DNA from: a bacterium
GTDB taxonomy: Bacteria; Desulfobacterota; S145-22
Direction: 5' to 3'
DNA: 38,489 nucleotides
Assembly: GCA_029934085.1 (NCBI GenBank)
Contig: JAOZMY010000012.1
Coordinates: 1 to 38,489 of the forward strand
Shown here one piece after another: positions 25,145 through 32,253 of this stretch. The number at the start of each line of letters is the position of its first letter. Position 1 is the first letter of the stretch. The notes under the pieces were generated by a model that saw only the letters and a list, made by a program, of their open reading frames with translations, was not told where the DNA came from and did no database searches. The position numbers and the translations under genes are program-made.

Positions 25145-27052
25145 ATGGCCTTAAGCAAAAAAATCGCCTATATCGACCTGACCAATCGTCGGGTCCGCAC
25201 CGCCCCCATCCCCCTGGAGATGCGGAATCTATACCTGGGTGGCCGGGGGCTGGATATGTATCTCTTATACAACCATGTCAAACCAGGTGCCGATCCCCTC
25301 GGCCCTGACAACGTGGCCCTCGTAAGTGCGGGGCTCTTGACGGGAACCCTCGCCTCGGCCTCCGCCCGGGTGCATGTGGCGGGAAAATCCCCCCTGACAG
25401 GGTTCGTGGGGTCCGCCAATATGGGTGGCTTTTTCGGTCCCGAAATGCGGATGGCCGGGTTCGATCACCTGGTCATCACCGGCAAGGCCGATGGCCCCGT
25501 CTACCTCTGGCTCCACGATGGGGAGATCGAGATTCGAGATGCCTCCCATCTGTGGGGGCATGATGCTCAGCAAACGCAGGTCATGGTCCGCAAGGAGTTG
25601 GGAGACGACGATATCCAGGTCATGACCATCGGTGTGGCCGGTGAAAACCTCGTCCGCTTCGCCTGCGTGATGACCTCTCTGAAGAACGCGGCGGGGCGAA
25701 CCGGCATGGGTGCCCTCTGGGGGTCCAAAAACCTCAAAGCCATCGCCGCCCGAGGGCGAATGGACATCAAGATCGCCTTCCCGGAAGAGGCCCTCGAATA
25801 CAACAAAGAGATTATCACGCAAGTCACTTCAGCCAAGGTCTCCAAGACCATGCAGAAGCTGGGCACCTTGTTCATCTGGGGCACCACCAACTCCACGGGA
25901 CTTGTCCGGACGAGAAATTTTCAGTCCAACCAGATCCCCTACGCCGACGACATCGAACCGGAATCGATCGAGGAAGAGATGATCGGAACAGCGGGATGTT
26001 TCGGCTGCCAGGTTCACTGCCGCGGCCGTTATTTCATCAAGAAAGGCCCCTATACCGGTGCCTACGTGGAGGGCCCGGAATACACCTCACTCGGCGCGTT
26101 CGGAGCCGAGGTGGGCTGCACCACCAAGCAAACCGTCCTGGTAGGGAACCATCTTGTCAACATGTACGGCCTCGACACACTGGAAACCGGCAGTATGATC
26201 TCATGGGCCATGGAACTGTTTGAAAAGGGCATTATCACAACCAAGGACACGGACGGGCTCGAGCTCCGGTTCGGCAACGACGAGGCTGTCATTGAGGCCG
26301 TGCACCAGATCGCCCAGCGTCGTGGCATTGGAGATATCCTGGCGGAAGGCCCCCTCAAGGCGGCCGAGAAGATCGGAGGGGATGCCATCAAGTATCTCAT
26401 CCATGTGAAAGGGATGAGCAACCTTCATTCCGACGAGCGCCCCACGCCGGCCCTGGCCTTGAACATCGCCACGGCTTCCCGAGGGGCGGATCACCTCCGG
26501 AGCCGTCCGGCCATCGACCTCTATCATCTTCCTGAGAAGGTATTGCGGAAGATTTTTGGGAACCCCGTCCCCTATGACGGCCCTCTCACCTCAGATTACC
26601 GTGACTACGAAGGAAAACCCTGGGAAGTTATCTGGCAGGAGATGTGCTACGGAACGGTGGACTGTCTCGGTATCTGCAAGTATCACACCGTCTTTTTGGG
26701 GCCCAATATGCCCAACTTCACTGAGTGGCCCAAGCTCATATACCTGAACACGGGCCTCGAGTTTACCTCCAGGGACCTTTGGGACATCGCTGACCGGGCT
26801 TACACTCTGGAGCGGCTCTTCAACCTGCGTGAAGGCCTCACGCGAGAGATGGACTGGCTTCCCGACCGATATTTCGACGAGAAAACCGACCGTGGTCTTC
26901 CCGTCGTCCGGGGTAAATCGATCGACCGGGAAAAGTTTAAGAAGATGATTGAAGAATATTACAAGCTTCACGAGTGGGACGAAAAAGGCCGACCGACGAA
27001 GAAAAAACTCAAGGCCCTCGGCCTGGAAAACGAACCCTCGCATAAACTATAA
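25145..27052 (+). CDS. Aldehyde:ferredoxin oxidoreductase (AOR family), operon copy
   Basis: The ATG at 25145 follows AAGGAGGAAAATAGG, one base after the zinc-ribbon stop; the longer ORF in the track is not needed. The 635-residue protein has AGLLTGTLASASARVHVAGKSPLTGFVGSANMGGFFGPEMRMAGFD in the pterin domain, Fe-S ligands GCFGCQVHC (Cys285, 288, 292) and DCLGIC (Cys511). With the poly-ferredoxin that follows it resembles AorB/AorA of aromatic degraders. BamB of class II benzoyl-CoA reductase is in the same superfamily, but I see no BamB-specific sequence. An aromatic aldehyde or acid substrate is inferred from context. Confidence 0.88.
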   Translation: MALSKKIAYIDLTNRRVRTAPIPLEMRNLYLGGRGLDMYLLYNHVKPGADPLGPDNVALVSAGLLTGTLASASARVHVAGKSPLTGFVGSANMGGFFGPEMRMAGFDHLVITGKADGPVYLWLHDGEIEIRDASHLWGHDAQQTQVMVRKELGDDDIQVMTIGVAGENLVRFACVMTSLKNAAGRTGMGALWGSKNLKAIAARGRMDIKIAFPEEALEYNKEIITQVTSAKVSKTMQKLGTLFIWGTTNSTGLVRTRNFQSNQIPYADDIEPESIEEEMIGTAGCFGCQVHCRGRYFIKKGPYTGAYVEGPEYTSLGAFGAEVGCTTKQTVLVGNHLVNMYGLDTLETGSMISWAMELFEKGIITTKDTDGLELRFGNDEAVIEAVHQIAQRRGIGDILAEGPLKAAEKIGGDAIKYLIHVKGMSNLHSDERPTPALALNIATASRGADHLRSRPAIDLYHLPEKVLRKIFGNPVPYDGPLTSDYRDYEGKPWEVIWQEMCYGTVDCLGICKYHTVFLGPNMPNFTEWPKLIYLNTGLEFTSRDLWDIADRAYTLERLFNLREGLTREMDWLPDRYFDEKTDRGLPVVRGKSIDREKFKKMIEEYYKLHEWDEKGRPTKKKLKALGLENEPSHKL

Positions 27053-27072
27053 ATGAAGGATGGGAGGCAAAA

Positions 27073-27573
27073 ATGTCAAAAATCCTGGTAATAGATCCTG
27101 AAAAATGCACCGGTTGCCGGCTGTGCGAACAAGTCTGCTCCGTGAAACATGAACGAGTCGTGAACCCCTATCGAGCCCGGATCAAGGTGGTGAAATGGGA
27201 GATGGAGGGAAAGATCCTCCCCGTCGTCTGCCAGCAATGCGAGGATGCCCCCTGCGCGGCGGCGTGCCCCGTTCACGCCATTGCCCGGAATCCGGAGACC
27301 GGCGCGTTGGAGGTCAACTACGACCTCTGCATCGGCTGCCGCACCTGCGTGAACGTCTGCCCGTTCGGCGCCATGGGCTTCGACTGGGTTACCGAACGGG
27401 TCATCAAATGTGACCTCTGCGGTGGGGATCCCCAGTGCGCACGGTTCTGCGAGACAGGCGCCATTCTCTATGTGGACAAGTCTGAGCTCAGCAGCATCAA
27501 GCAGCGGAAAGGTGCAGACTCCCTCATGGAACTCATGACGAAGGTTTCCGCTGCTGTGGCGGGAACGGGTTAA
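27073..27573 (+). CDS. Poly-[4Fe-4S] electron-transfer subunit (AorA/DmsB-like)
   Basis: The 166-residue product has four cysteine clusters: CTGCRLCEQVC, CQQCEDAPCAAAC, CIGCRTCVNVC and CDLCGGDPQCARFC, sixteen Cys in total and enough for four [4Fe-4S] centres. This is the HycB/DmsB-like ferredoxin type. It lies 20 bases after the AOR gene with GGGAGG upstream and should pass electrons between the AOR and a soluble carrier. Confidence 0.9.
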   Translation: MSKILVIDPEKCTGCRLCEQVCSVKHERVVNPYRARIKVVKWEMEGKILPVVCQQCEDAPCAAACPVHAIARNPETGALEVNYDLCIGCRTCVNVCPFGAMGFDWVTERVIKCDLCGGDPQCARFCETGAILYVDKSELSSIKQRKGADSLMELMTKVSAAVAGTG

Positions 27574-27593
27574 CGACGCGCGGAATTCCACTC

Positions 27594-28271
27594 ATGAGCG
27601 AACAAGAACGACCACGACCCTACGCCGGCGTCATCTTCGATCTGGAAGGAACTCTCGTGGACTTCCAGTGGAAGATTGGAGAGGCCGTCGCGAAAGCCAA
27701 AAAGGAAATTGAGGGGTGGGGATGGACGTCCCCGCTCCTTGGTATTTCCGACTACGCCGAACTCTACAACGAAGGAATCCATCGCGCTCCCGACGAATCG
27801 GAGGAAAAACGCTTCCTCGAGGTGGTGGATCGCATCTATGACGAATACGACAAGGACGCCTTGACCCGCTGGAACGCCCAGCCCAGCGCCGACGCACTTC
27901 TCAAGGCCCTGAAAGAGACTGGAACGCCGGTAGCCCTCTGTTCCAACGTGGGCCGCAAGGCAATGGACGGCATCCTGCTGCTTATGGGATGGAGTCGTTC
28001 CTTCAAAGTTACCCTCTCCCGAGATGAGGTCCGGTTTCTCAAACCCGAACCGGAAGGACTGAGCAAGACCATCAAGCTGTTACACCTGTCTCCCTCTGAC
28101 GTCCTCTTCATTGGCGACAGCCGCACCGACATCCGGACGGCGAAGAAGGTGGGATGTGCCGTGGCCGTGGCGGCGCAGGGGGAAAATACCCGAAGGGAGA
28201 TGGAGCCCCTCGAACCGAATCACCTGCTGGCATCCCTGGAACCGCTGATGGAGATTCTAAAACTAAAATGA
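27594..28271 (+). CDS. HAD-superfamily hydrolase, DLEGT motif
   Basis: This 225-residue protein of subfamily IA type has GVIFDLEGTLVDFQW (Asp16, but Glu18 where Asp is usual), a helical cap, CSNVGRK as motif II, the Lys region RFLKPEPEGLSKTI and VLFIGDSRTDIRTAKKVGC as motif IV. In Thauera the delta subunit of phenylphosphate carboxylase is a HAD-like phosphatase, so this gene is a candidate for that role. A general phosphoglycolate-type phosphatase is the alternative. It follows the Fe-S gene by 20 bases with a weak ribosome site. Confidence 0.8.
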   Translation: MSEQERPRPYAGVIFDLEGTLVDFQWKIGEAVAKAKKEIEGWGWTSPLLGISDYAELYNEGIHRAPDESEEKRFLEVVDRIYDEYDKDALTRWNAQPSADALLKALKETGTPVALCSNVGRKAMDGILLLMGWSRSFKVTLSRDEVRFLKPEPEGLSKTIKLLHLSPSDVLFIGDSRTDIRTAKKVGCAVAVAAQGENTRREMEPLEPNHLLASLEPLMEILKLK

Positions 28272-28337
28272 AAACAGGCGTGATAATAGGCTATAGGTGA
28301 GAGGAAATGAACGTGAGGGATTTCTCAAAATCTTTTT

Positions 28338-28440
28338 GTCTCACGCCAAGGCGCAAAGACGCAAATAATTATATTCCAGTTTCACATCACGCGTCACGGA
28401 TTATTGATCACAAAAACTCAGTCCTCAGTTCTCAGTCCTC
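28338..28440. repeat. Intergenic repeat words and CTCAGTY tandem
   Basis: GTCTCACGCCAAGGCGCAAAGACGCAAA (28338-28365) is a widely dispersed intergenic word in bacterial genomes. At 28417-28440 the seven-base unit CTCAGT(C/T) is repeated 3.4 times just before the next start codon. The spacer has no gene. Confidence 0.5.
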
Positions 28441-28450
28441 GATTTGATCT

Positions 28451-28843
28451 ATGGAATGGACAGTTAAAACCACCGGTGACTATCCCATTGAGGCAGCTGT
28501 GCGCGTCTTAGGCGACGACCTTCTCATCGCCGTATGGGGCGGCACGCACCCCCATATCGGGGCCGTCGGTATCGCCCACCCCCGCCCAAGTTTGAAGGAC
28601 CCGGAACAGATCAGCGCAACCGCGTCCATCTACACCGTCATCGGCCATAAGGAAGACGCCGTGGTCCAGAAGATGGCCACGGAAATTGCTGCTGCCCTCA
28701 ACCGGATGATTGTGGTCACCGCCGGCATCCACTGGGATGACCTCACTCCCGAGGCCATCGGAAAAATTGTTGAGGGATGCGAAACCCTCACGTGGAAGAT
28801 CATTGAAGAAGCGAAAGGAAAAATAGGAACAAAATCAAGTTAG
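28451..28843 (+). CDS. LpdD-like protein (prenyl-FMN decarboxylase accessory)
   Basis: The 130-residue product (YPIEAAVRVLGDDLLIAVWGGTHPHIGAVGIAHPRPSLKDPEQISATASIYTVIGHKEDAVVQKMATEIAAALNRMIVVTAGIHWDDLTPEAI) matches my recollection of the family annotated as prenylated-flavin chaperone LpdD-like, named after gallate decarboxylase subunit D. Hallmarks are HIGAV, RPSLKDP, GHKED and VVTAGIHWD. It lies immediately before ubiX, as expected for UbiD maturation. No good ribosome site is seen, because the start abuts a repeat. The family call is by eye. Confidence 0.65.
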   Translation: MEWTVKTTGDYPIEAAVRVLGDDLLIAVWGGTHPHIGAVGIAHPRPSLKDPEQISATASIYTVIGHKEDAVVQKMATEIAAALNRMIVVTAGIHWDDLTPEAIGKIVEGCETLTWKIIEEAKGKIGTKSS

Positions 28844-28888
28844 TTTTAGGTGTTACATTATTAAGTTTTAAGCCACTTAAAACTTCTT
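28841..28888. repeat. Low-complexity intergenic repeat (copy B)
   Basis: AGTTTTAGGTGTTACATTATTAAGTTTTAAGC matches copy A near 24802 apart from short gaps, and is followed by its partial inverse CCACTTAAAACTTC. It sits just upstream of ubiX. Confidence 0.45.
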
Positions 28889-28912
28889 TTGCTTACACAA
28901 AAGGATAGAATC

Positions 28913-29479
28913 ATGGACAGACTTGTCGTCGGCATATCAGGAGCGAGCGGTGTCATCTACGGTGTCCGCTTTCTGGAAATCGCCTCCAAGCTACCCTTGG
29001 AAATCCATCTGATCATCTCCAACGCTGCGAAGAAAAACCTGGAGATCGAAACGGAATATACAGCCCGTGACCTGGAAGCGATGGCGCATACAGTCTATGA
29101 CCCCGGAGACTTGGGAGCCCCCGTCAGCAGTGGCTCCTTTCTCACCCTCGGCATGGTCATCATCCCCTGTTCTATTAAAACCCTCTCGGGCGTCGCCAAT
29201 TCCTTTAATGACACCCTGCTGATCCGAGCCGCCGACGTCAGCCTGAAAGAACGGCGCAAGACCGTCCTCGTGGTTCGGGAAACCCCGCTTCACCTGGGGC
29301 ACTTGAAACTGATGGAGAGGGTCACGGAATCGGGCGCCGTCATCTTCCCGCCCATTCCCGCCTTCTATCACAAGCCCAAAAAGATAGAAGATATCATCGA
29401 CCACAGTGTTGGCAAGGTGCTCGACCAGTTCGGCATCGAACACCACCTCTTCAAACGTTGGGGCGAAACGGAGAAATAA
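28913..29479 (+). CDS. ubiX: UbiX-type flavin prenyltransferase
   Basis: The ATG at 28913 follows AAAAGGATAGAATC. The 188-residue protein starts with VGISGASGVIYGVRFLEIASKL and contains APVSSGSFLTLGMVIIPCSIKTLSGVANSFNDTLLIRAADVSLKERRKTVLVVRETPLH, the UbiX fold and prenyl/FMN site. It joins dimethylallyl phosphate to FMN to make the cofactor used by UbiD enzymes, so it directly serves the UbiD gene at 20337. Its stop is one base from the next start. Confidence 0.93.
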   Translation: MDRLVVGISGASGVIYGVRFLEIASKLPLEIHLIISNAAKKNLEIETEYTARDLEAMAHTVYDPGDLGAPVSSGSFLTLGMVIIPCSIKTLSGVANSFNDTLLIRAADVSLKERRKTVLVVRETPLHLGHLKLMERVTESGAVIFPPIPAFYHKPKKIEDIIDHSVGKVLDQFGIEHHLFKRWGETEK

Positions 29480-29480
29480 C

Positions 29481-30101
29481 ATGGATTTCGACATCCTCTG
29501 GCAAACCTGCAAGCCCTACCTTGAAAAGGGCCGCCCCATCGATCTGGCCCACACGCGGATCAGCACCGATTTCGCCTGGCGCCTCCTGAGGGAAGGTATT
29601 AAAGGAGACGAAGACATCGTCATCCCCGCCATCATGCTCCACGACATCGGATACTCACAGATCGACGACAAAGACGTCTACATGAAAACCACATTCCCCG
29701 ACAAGGCCAATGCCCAATATGACATCCACGTCAAGGAGCTGCATCTGACGGAAGGCGCAAAGCTGGCGGAGAAGATTTTGAAAGAACTGAATTATCCGGC
29801 GCGATTGATTCCCCCCATTGTGGAAATCGTTCGGACCCATGAAGACCTCCAAGGCAACAAGCCGGATCAGAGTAACATGAACCGGGTCATTGTCAGCGAC
29901 GCGGATAAACTCTACCGCTACACCGCCTACAACATCACCAGCGGTATGACAATGCACCACAGAAAAAGCGAGGAAACCTTCCGCTTCATGTTCAAAAACA
30001 TTGACACCTGGCTCTGCCTGGAGATCTCAAAGCGCATTGCCATCGAAGAATTACGAAAACTTCCCTACGACTTCGGGCAAATAAACAAAGAATTATTCTA
30101 A
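29481..30101 (+). CDS. HD-domain phosphohydrolase-like protein
   Basis: The 206-residue product shows the HD signature: LAHTRISTDFAWRLL (His24), then IVIPAIMLHDIGYSQID (His54-Asp55), then a conserved EGAKLAEKIL.. VEIVRTHEDLQGN and VSDADKLYRYTAYN. These residues bind divalent metal in phosphohydrolases acting on nucleotides or phosphomonoesters. The substrate is not known. It starts one base after ubiX, which suggests a linked role. Confidence 0.85.
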   Translation: MDFDILWQTCKPYLEKGRPIDLAHTRISTDFAWRLLREGIKGDEDIVIPAIMLHDIGYSQIDDKDVYMKTTFPDKANAQYDIHVKELHLTEGAKLAEKILKELNYPARLIPPIVEIVRTHEDLQGNKPDQSNMNRVIVSDADKLYRYTAYNITSGMTMHHRKSEETFRFMFKNIDTWLCLEISKRIAIEELRKLPYDFGQINKELF

Positions 30102-30126
30102 TGAGTTAGTAGTTCGAGGCGAGGTA

Positions 30127-30639
30127 ATGGCACTCTTCACCATCGGCCACTCGAACGATTCCCTGGAGCATTTCCTCGAACTGATCCAGAAAAACGGCAT
30201 CGACACGGTCGTTGATGTGCGGCGGATTCCCTATAGCCGTTACGCCAAACAGTTCAACAAAAAGGCCCTTGCGGAATTCCTGAAACACCATGGAATCCAC
30301 TATATCTTCATGGGCGACAGCCTGGGGGGCAAGATCACCGATCCCCAATATCTGACCAAAGACGGACACATCGACTACGCCAAGGTAATGAAAAGCGGAA
30401 GGTTTCTGGAAGGGATCTCCCGTCTCGAGGGCGGTATCAGAAAAGGTTTCACCATCGCCCTTTTATGCGCGGAGAAAGACCCCCTGAAATGCCACAGGTT
30501 TCATCTCATTTCTCGCTTCCTCGCCCCAAAGGGCTACGAAATTCTCCACATCGTGGGCGACAAAATACTCAAGCACGAAGAATTGGAGAGAAAAATCGAC
30601 GGTCTTTTCTCCCACTCCGGCATCAAAAATTCTCCGTAA
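30127..30639 (+). CDS. DUF488-family protein
   Basis: The 170-residue product begins LFTIGHSNDSLEHFLELIQKNGIDTVVDVRRIPYSRYAKQFNKKAL and ends with LLCAEKDPLKCHRFHLISRFL, the two hallmark stretches of DUF488. Its function is not established. The CAEKDP-x2-CHR motif has conserved Cys/His that might bind metal or be catalytic. The gene is 25 bases after the HD gene and may be the last of the aromatic transcript or simply adjacent. Confidence 0.85.
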   Translation: MALFTIGHSNDSLEHFLELIQKNGIDTVVDVRRIPYSRYAKQFNKKALAEFLKHHGIHYIFMGDSLGGKITDPQYLTKDGHIDYAKVMKSGRFLEGISRLEGGIRKGFTIALLCAEKDPLKCHRFHLISRFLAPKGYEILHIVGDKILKHEELERKIDGLFSHSGIKNSP

Positions 30640-31295
30640 AATATGAAAACACAGAACGAAACAAGTTCAAAGGTTCTGGGTTCGTAGTTCTTTCACGCAG
30701 GACGCGGACAATGCAGAGAGGTTCCTGCCGCTATGTTTGACAAGGTCCTTCCGCTAAAAGAGGTTGCTTGTTAAAGCAAGTATCAGGAACAATTAATTTC
30801 TTAAACCCTGAGGGATTAACGTATCCTATCGAATTAACCCATACACCTTTTAGATAATAGAGTCCATTTCATACCATATTACCCCCAAAAAGTATTGAGG
30901 TGAAAATAGTTCCAGAAACAAAGAACTGGTTCACATTAAGCCCTTTTTTCTAATCATTTTTAGGGGTTATTACCTTTTCCACAAAACTTGTGGATAAATT
31001 GTAGATAGGTTGGTGAGAAGCATCTCTATCTCCCTTATATCCTTAGGAAAAAACCATTTTGCACACAAGTTGTGCGCAAAATGGCCATATAATTACAATA
31101 GGTTACAAGACACAAGCAAGATCCGACGGTTTTTAATCCTTCTCTGTCTTCAAACAGGGGATATACCCTTCAATCATGTGGATAAGGTGTGGATAGTTGA
31201 GGATTTTGACCAAATAGTCCCGAACGGTTCCCTAACGCCTCCGAAACATCGTGTCGTTTTGGAGTTAAGCGTAAAAAACCTAAATTTGTTTCACC
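30640..31295. other. AT-rich non-coding region with DnaA-box-like sites
   Basis: No convincing gene is present; the 97-codon ORF at 31010 has no ribosome site or family likeness. Two exact TGTGGATAA words (30989-30997, 31177-31185) equal the DnaA box TTATCCACA on the minus strand. TGTGGATAG (31188-31196) and TTTTCCACA (30975-30983) differ from it by one base. TTTTCCACA and the first box also form a small hairpin (TCCACAA-AAC-TTGTGGA). A 31-bp palindrome lies between the box groups. The region could be a replication-related locus or only an old non-coding remnant. Confidence 0.45.
31054..31084. other. 31-bp near-perfect palindrome
   Basis: CCATTTTGCACACAA-G-TTGTGCGCAAAATGG pairs at 14 of 15 positions around a single central base. 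No T run follows on either side, so a terminator is unlikely. It is more like a dimeric protein-binding site or a cruciform-forming element. Confidence 0.65.
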
Positions 31296-31436
31296 CTACT
31301 TAAATAAAAATGGGTCCCATTCTATTGTCCACGTCTTGGGTTCGACCGTAACCCTATGAGAGGTGGCACAACTGACAAAACCAACAAATATCAAAATCAC
31401 AAAGACAAATAAAATTTTCCTGACTTTTATTTTCAT
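31296..31436 (-). CDS. Small putative lipoprotein (46 aa), absent from the ORF track
   Basis: On the minus strand ATG at 31436, preceded by GGTGAGAATTG, opens a 46-residue peptide: a basic start (MKIKVRKI), a hydrophobic stretch (LFVFVILIFVGFVS), a Cys at 23 in a lipobox-like context (GFVSC) and a short tail (ATSHRVTVEPKTWTIEWDPFLFK) before TAG. This is the build of a small secreted lipoprotein. The lipobox is imperfect (Phe at -3). I do not recognise the family. Confidence 0.5.
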   Translation of the reverse strand: MKIKVRKILFVFVILIFVGFVSCATSHRVTVEPKTWTIEWDPFLFK

Positions 31437-31686
31437 CAATTCTCACCAAAAATTTTCTATTTTATTGTTAATAGGCTGGTTTTTAACACGAACCTCCGTA
31501 TATTGTCAATTTTGAACTGTTGGATTCCCCGGATTAGATGAAGCAACCAAAAGGTATTAATTCCTTTCCCCAGAATTGTTTTGATGACTCCTCGAACATC
31601 ATTGACAATCCATTGATATCATATACGATCTATAAAGTATTGATACCTTGAACCAACCTCTCTGGGCTTTGTGAGGAGGAAAACAA

Positions 31687-32199
31687 ATCAACCACATAAG
31701 GAAACTCTATCTTTTCGTAGCCCTCTGCTTTCTTGCTAAAGTATTCTTTTATCCACTGGACGCCACGGCGATGGTGAGGCCGGACCGGGTCGTCGTCAAG
31801 AAATCCGAGCGTAAACTGTATCTCATGAGAAACGGCAAGATCATAAAATCTTATTCCATTGTTCTTGGCGCTCATCCAGAAGGTCACAAATTGCAAAAAG
31901 GGGACGAAAGAACACCCGAAGGGTGCTATATCCTGGACCACAAAAATGCCCACAGCTCTTACTACAAATCAATTCATATCTCTTATCCTAATCGAGCGGA
32001 TAGGGAACGGGCAAGAAAAGCTCATGTAAACCCTGGTGGTGCGATCATGATCCACGGGCAAAAAAACGGCTTAGAGTGGCTTTCTTTTATCTCCCAATAT
32101 TTCGACTGGACCGACGGCTGTATTGCGCTCACCAACAAGGATATGGATGAGATCTGGAATGCAGTCAAGGTGGGAACAACTATCGAGATCCTTCCCTGA
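31687..32199 (+). CDS. L,D-transpeptidase (YkuD) with apparent ATC start
   Basis: The ORF track begins at an ATG (31771) inside the mature domain. Reading upstream in frame adds a convincing signal peptide (NHIRKLYLFVALCFLAKVFFYPLDATA). The only well-placed ribosome site, GAGGAGGA (31673-31680), is six bases before an ATC codon at 31687; an ATA at 31696 is the other non-AUG option. The YkuD domain shows KSERKLYLMRNGKIIKSYSIVLG, RTPEGCYILD, IMIHGQKNG and the active-site WTDGCIALTN (Cys145). It would cross-link peptidoglycan or attach proteins in the periplasm. Confidence 0.85.
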   Translation: MNHIRKLYLFVALCFLAKVFFYPLDATAMVRPDRVVVKKSERKLYLMRNGKIIKSYSIVLGAHPEGHKLQKGDERTPEGCYILDHKNAHSSYYKSIHISYPNRADRERARKAHVNPGGAIMIHGQKNGLEWLSFISQYFDWTDGCIALTNKDMDEIWNAVKVGTTIEILP

Positions 32200-32253
32200 G
32201 TCTGAGGAAAATCCCGATGATTCCAAACAAATAGCTTTTTAACTTATTATTCC

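Noticed and set aside
25145-27573. BamB-BamC of class II benzoyl-CoA reductase
   Set aside because: The size and Fe-S partner fit, but the sequence shows the ordinary AOR pattern, and no BamD-I genes are in the window; AOR with a ferredoxin subunit is the safer call.
28417-28440. CRISPR-like repeat
   Set aside because: The unit is only seven bases, repeated in tandem without spacers.
31010-31303. 97-codon ORF in the gene desert
   Set aside because: It has no Shine-Dalgarno, no protein family pattern, and overlaps the palindrome and DnaA-like boxes; it overlaps the end of the better-supported minus-strand lipoprotein gene.
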